Shown here one piece after another: positions 1 to 6,735 of a stretch of 6,832 bases of DNA. Location of the stretch: NCBI GenBank assembly GCA_910577665.1, contig CAJTOJ010000042.1:1-6832 (forward strand), in the 5' to 3' direction. The notes under the pieces were generated by a model. That model was not told the origin of the DNA, did no database searches, and saw only the letters and a program-made list of their open reading frames with translations. Within the stretch, counting starts at the first letter, position 1, and each line of letters starts with the position of its first letter. The translations under genes were made by a program, and so were the position numbers. The stretch comes from an uncultured Acetatifactor sp. (lineage in GTDB: Bacteria; Bacillota; Clostridia; Lachnospirales; Lachnospiraceae).

Positions 1-47
1 TTCGCAAAACGTATGTTTCTTTTTGTCACTCCAAAAGACGCAATTTC

Positions 48-989
48 CTATAAAGTAAAAAGAGGATATTTTTCATTATCCGCATAACAGGACTGCCATT
101 TGGCATCCATATACTTTTTGCCGATTAAATTACGAAACATCTCCATCGTATCCACTGATGAAATTACATAATCCGCCAACACTGTTTTTTTATCTGCTGT
201 TTCAATCCCTATTGCTTTTCTATTTTCTATCAATATCCGGGAAACAGGCATATTACAGTATAAATTACCGCCCAACTGCCGGAACCGCCTTACCATACGG
301 TTTACCATTGCCAGAGAACCGCCTGTTGGAATTTCGCCATTGCCAGATACAATACTAGCATACGATACGAGAAATGAACTTGCAACATATTCTTTGGGCA
401 AATAATCGGTAAACAGTGCTTTCAATGCAGGATGCCTGAATTTTGCGGACATCTCCTCTAAATCAATGGAGCCGTATTCTTTCATCACCTTTGGCATATC
501 TGCCATTGAAGCACCCATATGGATATAATCCGTGATTCCCATAGCATCCATAGGTTTTTCAGCTGGTATTTCACATTTCGTTGCGTATTTCACATGTTCC
601 ACAAATTTTTTTATTTCCGTTTCATCTTCAGGGGATAGTTCGAGAAGTTCTACCTTCGTCCTCTCTAAATCCTTCCACAGTGTTACCTGCAAATCCCCCT
701 TGATGCTCGTATAAAAGCTGTCACAGTCTGCAAATTCTGTATATTCCTCTAATGCTCCAACTGTTTCCCATACTTTGCGGAGAGCTGTACCTTTTTTCGT
801 TCCGGTAAGCCAATGAATACAATTGTCAATATGGCAGCCTTGCCGGTTCCATCCCATACACTGCCCGCCTGCAACGGGATTTTTTTCATAAATATCCACG
901 TCATAACCTGCCAGCTTTCCATAAATTCCTGCTGACAGTCCGGCAATGCCGCCGCCTGCGATTACAATTTTCTTTTTGCTTTCCTTCAT
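48..989 (-). CDS. FAD/NAD(P)-dependent oxidoreductase, phytoene-desaturase-like, probably truncated at its C-terminus
   Basis: The 313-residue product opens with a Rossmann dinucleotide-binding fold: a short basic start, strand KIVIAGGG, then the GxGxxG motif GGGIAG at residues 12-17 and an acidic residue (E35 in IYEKN) ending the second strand, where FAD ribose is bound. The following VAGGQCMGW segment and the later PTGGSLAMVNRMVRRFRQLGG block (about residue 220 onward) fit the CrtI/phytoene-desaturase-like amine-oxidase superfamily. Members oxidise or desaturate lipophilic substrates using FAD; the substrate here cannot be read. The start is supported by GGAGGA nine bases upstream of ATG. 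The gene follows the TetR gene with a 48-base gap on the same strand, so the two probably share a transcript. Relatives are usually near 500 residues and carry a C-terminal FAD-contact motif missing here. The frame ends at a TAG (50-48) but remains open for 15 more codons to the window edge, suggesting a nonsense-disrupted gene. A naturally short protein is the alternative. Confidence 0.85.
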   Translation of the reverse strand: MKESKKKIVIAGGGIAGLSAGIYGKLAGYDVDIYEKNPVAGGQCMGWNRQGCHIDNCIHWLTGTKKGTALRKVWETVGALEEYTEFADCDSFYTSIKGDLQVTLWKDLERTKVELLELSPEDETEIKKFVEHVKYATKCEIPAEKPMDAMGITDYIHMGASMADMPKVMKEYGSIDLEEMSAKFRHPALKALFTDYLPKEYVASSFLVSYASIVSGNGEIPTGGSLAMVNRMVRRFRQLGGNLYCNMPVSRILIENRKAIGIETADKKTVLADYVISSVDTMEMFRNLIGKKYMDAKWQSCYADNEKYPLFTL

Positions 990-1021
990 AAATGTTTTCC
1001 TCCATAAATGTCTTCTTCCAT
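990..1021 (-). repeat. 16-bp imperfect tandem duplication carrying ribosome binding sites and ATGs
   Basis: Read on the minus strand, two adjacent 16-base units, ATGGAAGAAGACATTT and ATGGAGGAAAACATTT, match at 14 of 16 positions. A third, weaker copy (ATGAAGGAAAGC...) forms the start of the oxidoreductase gene. Each ATG therefore has a purine-rich ribosome-binding-like tract before the next. The ATG of the first unit opens an 11-codon frame whose TGA overlaps the oxidoreductase ATG in an ATGA arrangement. This may be a simple slippage duplication of the start region or may affect translation of the downstream gene. The alignment is directly visible; any regulatory role is inference. Confidence 0.6.
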
Positions 1022-1037
1022 GAATAGACGATTCCTG

Positions 1038-1622
1038 CTAAATTGGTTCTTTGTCATTTTGCAGCATACCCACTATCCATTCCGGTTCCGGCAGCGGAAT
1101 TTCCGGATGCAAAGCATATTGTCCCATAATTCCATGTATTGCACACCAATACATACTTGACAGCGCCATGACATCTCCCTTGCGAATGCTTCCGTCCTTC
1201 TGACCTGCTTCCACCCATTTTTGGCAAAATGCAATTGTGTCTACCGAAGCTGCCAACTTACGAAGTTTCCCTGGTATGTCCTCGGCCTGCACCACATCCC
1301 CCATGAATACGAACATTTTTGCAATAAAAGCATTTTTTTCCACTTGCAAAAACAACATTTTTGTAAATTGATAAAAAAAATCCAAACCATTCTTTGCCTT
1401 AATCTGCATTGGCATACGCATTCCTTCCAAACCGATATTTACCAGTTCTTCTAACAGAATTTCCTTCGTAGGGAAATAATGGAACAACAGCCCTTCGCTG
1501 ATTCCTGCCCTCTTGGATATCTGGCTTGTTTTGGTTCCGTAGTATCCCCTTTCCACGAATAAATCCAATGTAGCCTGAATGATTTGTATTTTTCTGACTT
1601 CCTTTTGTTCTTTCCTTGTCAT
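1038..1622 (-). CDS. TetR/AcrR-family transcriptional regulator
   Basis: The 194-residue length is normal for TetR regulators. Helix 1 is KIQIIQATLDLFVERGYYGT (about residues 11-30), followed by the helix-turn-helix TSQISKRAGISEGLLFHYF (about 32-50) and the typical PTKEILLEEL continuation. The remainder is a helical domain of the kind that binds an inducer and forms the dimer; it is too divergent to name a ligand. The start is supported by AAGGAG seven bases before ATG. The downstream neighbour, 48 bases away on the same strand, is the oxidoreductase, so the regulator probably controls its own operon, as TetR proteins often do. A TATATT at 1684-1679 could be a -10 box, but no good -35 accompanies it, and I did not find a convincing operator palindrome. 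The gene is AT-rich like the oxidoreductase and unlike the genes to the right. Confidence 0.95.
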   Translation of the reverse strand: MTRKEQKEVRKIQIIQATLDLFVERGYYGTKTSQISKRAGISEGLLFHYFPTKEILLEELVNIGLEGMRMPMQIKAKNGLDFFYQFTKMLFLQVEKNAFIAKMFVFMGDVVQAEDIPGKLRKLAASVDTIAFCQKWVEAGQKDGSIRKGDVMALSSMYWCAIHGIMGQYALHPEIPLPEPEWIVGMLQNDKEPI

Positions 1623-1719
1623 ACAGCATCTCCTTCAATGGATAAGTACAGCTTAACAATAGCACCGTCATCGAAAAAAATATAGGGCAATTTACTCAAC
1701 GAAATTCCCACCAACAATC

Positions 1720-1749
1720 AAATACCCCGCAGCTTACTGCGGGGTATTT
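1720..1749 (-). terminator. Strong hairpin, probable rho-independent terminator
   Basis: A perfect 13-bp stem (1720-1732 paired with 1737-1749; core CCCCGCAG/CTGCGGGG flanked by A-T pairs) closes a 4-base loop. On the minus strand it is followed by TGATTGTT, moderately T-rich. On the plus strand the tail is less T-rich. It lies downstream of the deacetylase gene and upstream of the TetR gene, where it would separate the two transcription units. The T tract is not long, so efficiency is uncertain. The stop codon of the small frame 1734-1892 lies in the loop. Confidence 0.65.
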
Positions 1750-1892
1750 AGTCTTCGCTTCGGTCGGTGCTGATCATGCGCCACCAGCGCTACGCACCCC
1801 TTGCGACATTCGCTAATATACTCAAGCCAGTCTCCGATTGGCTTTGCAAGCGCGGTGTCTGGCTCATTGCCCACGGGATTAAATGCTGCCAT
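1734..1892 (-). CDS. 52-codon hypothetical frame ending in the terminator loop, possibly part of a repeat element
   Basis: An ATG at 1892-1890 opens a 52-residue frame beginning MAAFNPVGNEPDT, with GDWLEYISECRKGCVALVAH in the middle and a basic tail PKRRLNTPQ. Its TAA sits exactly in the loop of the hairpin at 1720-1749, so the last four residues are encoded by the stem. There is no purine-rich ribosome binding site before the ATG (TTCTCATGA precedes it), and a TGA in the same frame immediately upstream blocks extension. The composition looks protein-like, and the tail gives me an unverified impression of short hypothetical proteins annotated repeatedly in Lachnospiraceae genomes. I read it as either a small gene or, more probably, a frame inside a mobile or REP-like intergenic element. 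No function can be assigned. Confidence 0.35.
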   Translation of the reverse strand: MAAFNPVGNEPDTALAKPIGDWLEYISECRKGCVALVAHDQHRPKRRLNTPQ

Positions 1893-1995
1893 TCATGAGA
1901 ATAACAGAAAACTTTTCTACAGAATCTTTTTTAGTATCCTATCATTGCACTCTCACTTTTTCCATATGTTTCTTCAGACTATCTTAGATCTTCTG

Positions 1996-2739
1996 TCAGT
2001 CAAACAGAATCTCCTCCACTGTCACAAAGGTATACCCCTCCTCCAGCAGCTCGTCTACGGCCTGTAGCGCCGCTGTCACCGAGGTGTCATAATAGTCATG
2101 CATCAGTATAATATCATTCTCTCCTGCCTTTTTCACGATTTTCTCCGTGATCCGGCCTACATTGTGGGAACTCCAGTCCAGGGGATCCACGGTCCACAAC
2201 ACCGGGAACATATTCAGCTCCGATTCAAAGCTCTTGTCCCAGCTGCCGTAAGGAGGCCGCACATATTGCACTTCCTCCCCGGTGATGTCCTTTAGAATCT
2301 CATTGGTCTTGATCAGTTCCTCTTTGAACTCCTCCCTGTTCTTCCTGGTCAGCTGGATGTGGCTGTATGTATGGTTGCCAATGAGATGGCCCTCCTCCTG
2401 CATCCGCTTAATGATATCCGGGTGAAGTTCCGCATGCTCCCCGGTGACAAAAAAGCTGGCTACCACCCCTCGCTCCTTCAGTCCGTCCAAAAGCTGGGCA
2501 GTGTAGGAGGGGTGAGGGCCATCATCAAAAGTAATGGCAATCTTTCTGACTTCCCATGTCCCACCAGCCTGTAGTTCTTTCTCCCTATCACTTATCTGCC
2601 CGTTTTCCCCTGTGCCCAGAATCACGCCATCTCCTCCCACAGAAGCTGCATCCACACGGTTTTCCATTTCCTTCAGACCCAAAAAGAGCAATCCTGCCAT
2701 CAAGTCAAACAACAGGATTGCCGCCATAAACTTCTTCAT
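1996..2739 (-). CDS. Membrane-anchored polysaccharide deacetylase, NodB-homology (carbohydrate esterase 4) family
   Basis: This 247-residue protein starts with a short basic end and a hydrophobic stretch (residues about 6-22) followed by a charged segment, fitting an uncleaved signal anchor that places the enzyme outside the membrane. The NodB domain (about 65-247) carries all five family motifs: TFDDGP at 70-75 (the Asp pair supplies base and metal ligand), HTYSH at 123-127 (two metal His), RPPYG at 161-165, LWTVDPLDW at 181-189, and ILMHD at 211-215 (catalytic His). Such enzymes use a divalent metal to remove N- or O-acetyl groups from glycans such as peptidoglycan, chitin oligomers or polysaccharides; the substrate cannot be told. 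GGAG seven bases before ATG supports the start, and a stop lies upstream in frame. It is 220 bases downstream of the second ABC gene, same strand, possibly co-transcribed. Confidence 0.95.
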   Translation of the reverse strand: MKKFMAAILLFDLMAGLLFLGLKEMENRVDAASVGGDGVILGTGENGQISDREKELQAGGTWEVRKIAITFDDGPHPSYTAQLLDGLKERGVVASFFVTGEHAELHPDIIKRMQEEGHLIGNHTYSHIQLTRKNREEFKEELIKTNEILKDITGEEVQYVRPPYGSWDKSFESELNMFPVLWTVDPLDWSSHNVGRITEKIVKKAGENDIILMHDYYDTSVTAALQAVDELLEEGYTFVTVEEILFD

Positions 2740-2921
2740 GACAATGCTCCGATTCCTGCCTTACTCTCTACAGTATATGCAGGATGCAGGAATCCATACG
2801 CGTTCTGTCTGGCAGGCCGCTTCTTCCGTACTTCCCACGGCAGGGCCCTTCCCGCGCGCCTCCTCCGTCCAGATGACTGACTCTTCCTATACTCCTCCCC
2901 CAAAAGAGCCCCTTCCTCCAT
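2736..2921 (-). CDS. Doubtful 61-codon Arg-rich frame overlapping the deacetylase start
   Basis: The frame occupies most of the gap between the second ABC gene and the deacetylase and would encode a basic peptide with a run of four Arg (SSGRRRRAGRA) and RKKRPARQ. Its TGA overlaps the deacetylase ATG as ATGA, an arrangement typical of translational coupling. Against it, the ATG has only a weak GATGGGG upstream, the peptide has no recognisable domain, and Arg is encoded largely by AGG/CGG in a purine-rich region where open frames arise easily. I recognise nothing in it and consider a non-coding spacer more likely. Confidence 0.2.
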   Translation of the reverse strand: MEEGALLGEEYRKSQSSGRRRRAGRALPWEVRKKRPARQNAYGFLHPAYTVESKAGIGALS

Positions 2922-2959
2922 ACCCCATCAGCCAGATACCTGCCCTTCCAGCACCACCA

Positions 2960-4771
2960 TCACTCAAACTGGGCCTCATACAGTTTTCTATACATGCCCC
3001 TGCGCGCCATCAGTTCCCTGTGGGTACCCTGTTCCACCACCTCTCCCCCGTCCACTACCAGGATCAGGTCTGCATTTTCAATGGTGGAAAGCCTGTGGGC
3101 GATCACAAAGCATGTCTTGTCCTCCATCAGTTTCCGCATGGCTTTCTGGATCTGGCGCTCCGTGCGAGTGTCCACATTGGATGTAGCCTCGTCTAAGATC
3201 AGCATCTTCGCATCCAGCAACATAGCCCTGGCAATGGTGAGAAGCTGTTTCTGACCTTTGGAGATATTGGTTCCCCCATCGGTCAGTATGGTATCGTATC
3301 CTTCCGGCAGCCTGCTGATAAAGGAATGGATCCTGGCCGCCCTGGCTGCCTCCTCCACGCTGGCTCTGTCCGCATCCTCCCTGCCATAGGCCAGATTCTC
3401 GTAGATGGATCCGTAGAACAGCCAGGTATCCTGAAGTACCATGGCATAAGCCCGCCGCAGGCTGCTTCTGGTAAGACCCTGGATCTGCTGTCCATCCACC
3501 AGGATATTCCCTGCATCCGGGTCGTAAAAACGCATTAACAGATTGATCAAGGTGGTCTTTCCCGCACCTGTGGGTCCCACGATGGCAACAAGCCTGCCCT
3601 GGCGGGCCTCCAGACTCAGGTCATGCAGAATGGTTCTGCCAGGCTGGTAGCCGAAGGACACATGAGACAGGCACACATCCCCCCGCACATTACAAAGTTC
3701 CCTGGCCTCACATGCATCCACCGGCTCCGGCATCTCTTCCATGAGCCGGAATACCCGCTCTGCTGCTGCCAGTGCAGACTGGAGTTCACTGAAGATATTG
3801 GCAGCCTCGTTGATCGGTCCGGAGAATTTCCGGGAGTACAGCACAAAGGAAGAGATGTCCCCGATGCGCATGGCGCCTGCCAGGTACAGAAGTGCCCCGA
3901 ATACGCTGATCAAGGACAAGGACAGGTTGTTGATGAAGTTTACACAAGGTCCTACAATACTGCCATAGTATTCTGCCTGGTAGTAGGCATCCACCGCCTC
4001 CTTGTTTCTGCCATCAAACCGTTCCTGGGTATACGTTTCCCTGTCATATGCCTTCAAAGTCTTCTGTCCTGAGATCATTTCCTCCACAAACCCGTTCAGT
4101 TCTCCCAGCTTTGCAGACCGTCTCCTGAAGAGCGGCCTGGTCTTTCCGGTAATGTATCTGGTGGTGACAATGGACAAGGGTACTGTGAAGGCAAATACCA
4201 GTACCAGCCTGGGAGATATAGTCACCATCATCACCAGGGCACCTGCAACCGTGATCACTGTGGTCAGAAGCTGTACCAGATCATTGGACAGGGAAGCATT
4301 TACAGTGTCTATGTCGTAAGAGATCCTGCTAATGATATCCCCAGTCTGATGAATGTCAAAATATCCCACCGGCAGTGTCATCAGCCGTTCAAATACATCC
4401 TGCCGCATCTGGTACACCACCTTCCGGCTGATGGACAGCATCAGTACCTGGAGACCATAGGACATAGCTGCAGCGCATAGGTAGAAGCCTGCCATCCAGG
4501 CCGCATAATACCCCACCGCAGCAAAGTCAACCGCTCCCCGGCCCGGCTCTATGGCACCGATGCACAGCCCTGTGAGCTTCGGTCCGATCAAGGCAAAGAG
4601 ATTGCTCCCCAGGGTGCAGAGGGCAGCCAGTGCCAGCAGCCACTTGTAGCGCAGCATGTAAGTAGCCAGTTTCCGGATTGTCCTGCCAGAATACCGTCTG
4701 CCCTGGTCAGCCTTCCTGGCTGGACTGTTTTCCTTTCGTATCCCTTTTTGTAAATCTGTCGCCTCTGCCAT
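2960..4771 (-). CDS. ABC exporter half-transporter (membrane domain plus ATPase), catalytic-site partner with degenerate signature
   Basis: The 603-residue protein has a charged cytoplasmic leader (1-35), a six-helix exporter membrane domain (hydrophobic stretches near 43-65, 85-110, 168-185, 187-205 and 275-300) and a nucleotide-binding domain from about 365. The ATPase motifs are Walker A GPTGAGKTT (399-407), Q-loop Q447, signature ISKGQ (503-507) instead of LSGGQ, Walker B MLILDE (523-528) with catalytic Glu E528, and switch His H559 in VIAHR. It therefore supplies working Walker and switch residues but a weakened signature. It belongs to the MdlB-type family of multidrug, lipid or peptide exporters; the cargo is unknown. 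The partner gene lies 230 bases upstream and has the complementary defects, so the two probably form one heterodimer in the cytoplasmic membrane. AGAGGA upstream of the ATG supports the start. Confidence 0.97.
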   Translation of the reverse strand: MAEATDLQKGIRKENSPARKADQGRRYSGRTIRKLATYMLRYKWLLALAALCTLGSNLFALIGPKLTGLCIGAIEPGRGAVDFAAVGYYAAWMAGFYLCAAAMSYGLQVLMLSISRKVVYQMRQDVFERLMTLPVGYFDIHQTGDIISRISYDIDTVNASLSNDLVQLLTTVITVAGALVMMVTISPRLVLVFAFTVPLSIVTTRYITGKTRPLFRRRSAKLGELNGFVEEMISGQKTLKAYDRETYTQERFDGRNKEAVDAYYQAEYYGSIVGPCVNFINNLSLSLISVFGALLYLAGAMRIGDISSFVLYSRKFSGPINEAANIFSELQSALAAAERVFRLMEEMPEPVDACEARELCNVRGDVCLSHVSFGYQPGRTILHDLSLEARQGRLVAIVGPTGAGKTTLINLLMRFYDPDAGNILVDGQQIQGLTRSSLRRAYAMVLQDTWLFYGSIYENLAYGREDADRASVEEAARAARIHSFISRLPEGYDTILTDGGTNISKGQKQLLTIARAMLLDAKMLILDEATSNVDTRTERQIQKAMRKLMEDKTCFVIAHRLSTIENADLILVVDGGEVVEQGTHRELMARRGMYRKLYEAQFE

Positions 4772-4805
4772 CGCCCTGTTCCTCTCAGAATCCCACTTCC
4801 TTCTA

Positions 4806-4907
4806 CTACATTACTACTATACTATCTACAATATATGGCCAGTCTCCCTTGCAGTCAACAAGGAACTGCCCTGGTGTCAGGATGTCACGCGCTTGTGTAA
4901 TAATCAT
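4806..4907 (-). CDS. 33-codon hypothetical frame between the ABC genes
   Basis: An ATG at 4907-4905, preceded by AGGG six bases upstream, opens a 33-residue frame starting MIITQARDILTPGQF and including DCKGDWPYIVDS, ending at a TAG 34 bases before the second ABC gene. It overlaps the end of the 37-codon frame 4885-4998 by 23 bases in another frame. Composition is balanced and protein-like, but length alone cannot prove coding. It could be a small peptide gene, the out-of-frame tail of one gene shared with the preceding frame after a frameshift, or chance. I recognise no family. Confidence 0.3.
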   Translation of the reverse strand: MIITQARDILTPGQFLVDCKGDWPYIVDSIVVM

Positions 4908-4998
4908 GCTTTTCCCTGTCAAAGGCCACACCTATTCCCTCCAGCAGAAGCGGTGTATAGGTTATTGGGCAGACAAAAATCCCCATGTACAAAACCAT
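4885..4998 (-). CDS. 37-codon hypothetical frame directly following the first ABC gene
   Basis: The ATG lies three bases after the TAA of the first ABC gene, with GGAGAGG (inside the last codons of that gene) eight bases before it, a good ribosome binding site placed for translational coupling. The 37-residue product has a hydrophobic first half (MVLYMGIFVCPITYTPLLLE) and a polar end with REKHDYYTSA. It might be a tiny membrane-associated peptide. It shows no recognisable motif, and its end overlaps the next small frame. Reality is uncertain; the ribosome binding site is the main argument for it. Confidence 0.35.
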   Translation of the reverse strand: MVLYMGIFVCPITYTPLLLEGIGVAFDREKHDYYTSA

Positions 4999-5001
4999 GC
5001 T

Positions 5002-6735
5002 TTATGCCTCTCCAGTCTGCATCCTGCTGATCTCAGCATAGACGCTACAGTTTTCCATCAGCTCCCCATGGGTGCCATAGCCTATGGGAACTCCGCCCTC
5101 CAGCACCAGGATATGGTCTGCATTGCGTATAGAGCTGACCCGCTGGGCCACAATCACCAGCGTAGTATCCGGAAGAAGCTGGCGGATCCCCTTCCTCAGC
5201 TCTGCATCCGTACGGTAGTCCAGAGCGCTGGAGGAGTCATCCAGGATCAGGATCTCTGGTTTTGCTGCCAGTGCCCTGGCAATGAGTACACGCTGCTTCT
5301 GACCGCCGCTCAGATTTGCCCCCTTGATATTCAAGGCTTCTGCCTCCCTGCCTTCTTTCCCCTCCACAAACTCACTGACCCTGGCATACAGTAGTGCCTC
5401 CTGCACCTGCTGTGTTGTCATCTCCCGCCCCAGGGTCACATTTCCGGCAATGGTATCCTCAAATATGGTGTCATTCTGGAACACCACACCAAATTTCTTC
5501 TTCAATACAGAAGGCTCATAAGTCCGCACATCCTGCCCTGCCACCAGCACTCTTCCCTGATCCACATCATACAGGCGCATCAGCAGATGGAGAATGGTGG
5601 ATTTGCCGGATCCGATCTCCCCAATGATTCCCAGGGTCTCCCCTTTTCTGACACAAAAAGACAGATCCGTGATGTCCGGCTGACCTTTCTTAGAATAGGA
5701 GAAGGTCACATGGTCGAAACAGATCTGCTGACCGTCTTTGTTCCCTCCGGCTCCCTGTTCTGCTTTTTCCTGTTCCAACACTTCCATGTCCTCCCCGCAT
5801 TCCAGCACCTGCCAGATGCGATTGCCAGAGGCAATGGCCTTGGACAACACTGTAAACATCTTGGATATGGACATCATGGCATTCAGGATGATGGTAAAAT
5901 ATGTAGTGAAGGCCAGGATCTTTCCCACCTCGGATATTCCACCATTCACCCGGACGGCCCCCACCAGGATCACCCCCACCAGTCCCAGATTCAGCAATAT
6001 GGTCATAGAAGGATTGATCAGGGCCATCACCATACCGTTTTTCCGTTCCCGCTCCACCACTTCCCGATTGATGGCACGGAATTTGCCTGTCTCATACTCT
6101 GTTTTGGACAAGGCCTTGATTACCCGGATTCCGGCGATATCCTCCCGCACCATACGCACAAAACGGTCATTGGCCTCCTGCAGCCCGCTGTACATGGGGA
6201 TGCTGCGCCGGGACACATACACTGTGATAAAGCCCAGCAGCGGAAGGGTCGCCAGCAACACGCAGGCCATGGCCACGTCCAGGGTAAAGGTCACACAGAT
6301 CCCGCCCACCAGCAGAATAGGCGCCCTCACCCCCAGTCTCTGGATACGTCCCAGCATCTGATGGACATTGTAGGTATCCGATGTCATCCGGGATATCAAG
6401 GACGGCTGTGTCACTTCATCTGCTCTGGCGGCAGACAGCCCCATGGTCTTCTGGAACAGATCATGCCGTATCACCTCTGTGGCATCACTGGCTACTTTGG
6501 AGGCCATACGGTTGGCAATGATATTAAAAGCGACAGCCAGCAGGGAACAGAGGATCATCAGTCCGCCCCAGAAGAACACTGCCACCCTGTTCCTGGCCGG
6601 AATCACCACATCAATAATGTAGGCCAGGATGTAGGGAATGAAAAGATCCATGATGGTTCCCACAAATTTGATGGTAACGCCTACCCCCATCCTGCTGTAA
6701 TAAGGTTTTAAATAATGTAGAACCAATTGTTTCAT
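5002..6735 (-). CDS. ABC exporter half-transporter (membrane domain plus ATPase), partner with degenerate catalytic residues
   Basis: The 577-residue protein has an exporter membrane domain (hydrophobic stretches near 20-45, 53-75, 137-155, 156-175, 240-262 and 272-292) and a nucleotide-binding domain from about 337. Motifs are Walker A GEIGSGKST (372-380), Q-loop Q420, canonical signature LSGGQ (475-479), Walker B ILILDD (495-500) where the catalytic Glu is replaced by D500, D-loop SALD (503-506), and VAQR at 529-532 with Gln Q531 replacing the switch His. Its own nucleotide site should thus hydrolyse poorly, while its LSGGQ completes the partner's competent site. This is the degenerate subunit of a heterodimeric exporter. 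The start is preceded by GGGAG nine bases upstream, and a TGA in frame two codons before the ATG excludes a longer form. Two tiny frames and then the second half-transporter follow on the same strand. Cargo unknown. Confidence 0.97.
   Translation of the reverse strand: MKQLVLHYLKPYYSRMGVGVTIKFVGTIMDLFIPYILAYIIDVVIPARNRVAVFFWGGLMILCSLLAVAFNIIANRMASKVASDATEVIRHDLFQKTMGLSAARADEVTQPSLISRMTSDTYNVHQMLGRIQRLGVRAPILLVGGICVTFTLDVAMACVLLATLPLLGFITVYVSRRSIPMYSGLQEANDRFVRMVREDIAGIRVIKALSKTEYETGKFRAINREVVERERKNGMVMALINPSMTILLNLGLVGVILVGAVRVNGGISEVGKILAFTTYFTIILNAMMSISKMFTVLSKAIASGNRIWQVLECGEDMEVLEQEKAEQGAGGNKDGQQICFDHVTFSYSKKGQPDITDLSFCVRKGETLGIIGEIGSGKSTILHLLMRLYDVDQGRVLVAGQDVRTYEPSVLKKKFGVVFQNDTIFEDTIAGNVTLGREMTTQQVQEALLYARVSEFVEGKEGREAEALNIKGANLSGGQKQRVLIARALAAKPEILILDDSSSALDYRTDAELRKGIRQLLPDTTLVIVAQRVSSIRNADHILVLEGGVPIGYGTHGELMENCSVYAEISRMQTGEA

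Noticed and set aside
1640..1670. Possible TetR operator upstream of the regulator gene
   Set aside because: Only a very imperfect dyad (GCT...AGC) is visible; it is not distinguishable from chance.
1971..2004. Inverted repeat TTCTGT/ACAGAA around the deacetylase stop as a terminator
   Set aside because: The stem is only 6 bp with a 7-base loop, A/T-rich, and not followed by a T run.
2772..2777. TATACT on the minus strand about 40 bases before the deacetylase as a promoter -10 box
   Set aside because: No acceptable -35 hexamer is found 16-18 bases upstream. A single hexamer match is too weak.
2534..3196. Plus-strand open frame of 220 codons spanning the deacetylase start and the ABC gene end
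   Set aside because: It is antisense to two well-supported genes, rich in Pro and Ser, with no recognisable family.
4806..4907. KGDW in the 33-codon frame as a streptide-like (KGDGW) radical-SAM peptide precursor
   Set aside because: The motif is only partly similar and no radical SAM gene is present in the window, so the resemblance is probably chance.
4678..5394. Plus-strand open frame of 238 codons across the gap between the ABC genes
   Set aside because: It overlaps the ends of both ABC genes in antisense and has no motif. The minus-strand small frames explain the gap better.
5587..6711. Plus-strand open frame of 374 codons antisense to the first ABC gene
   Set aside because: It lies wholly inside a gene with complete ABC motifs, is dominated by His, Gln, Pro and Gly from reverse-reading codons, and shows no domain. 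It is a shadow frame.
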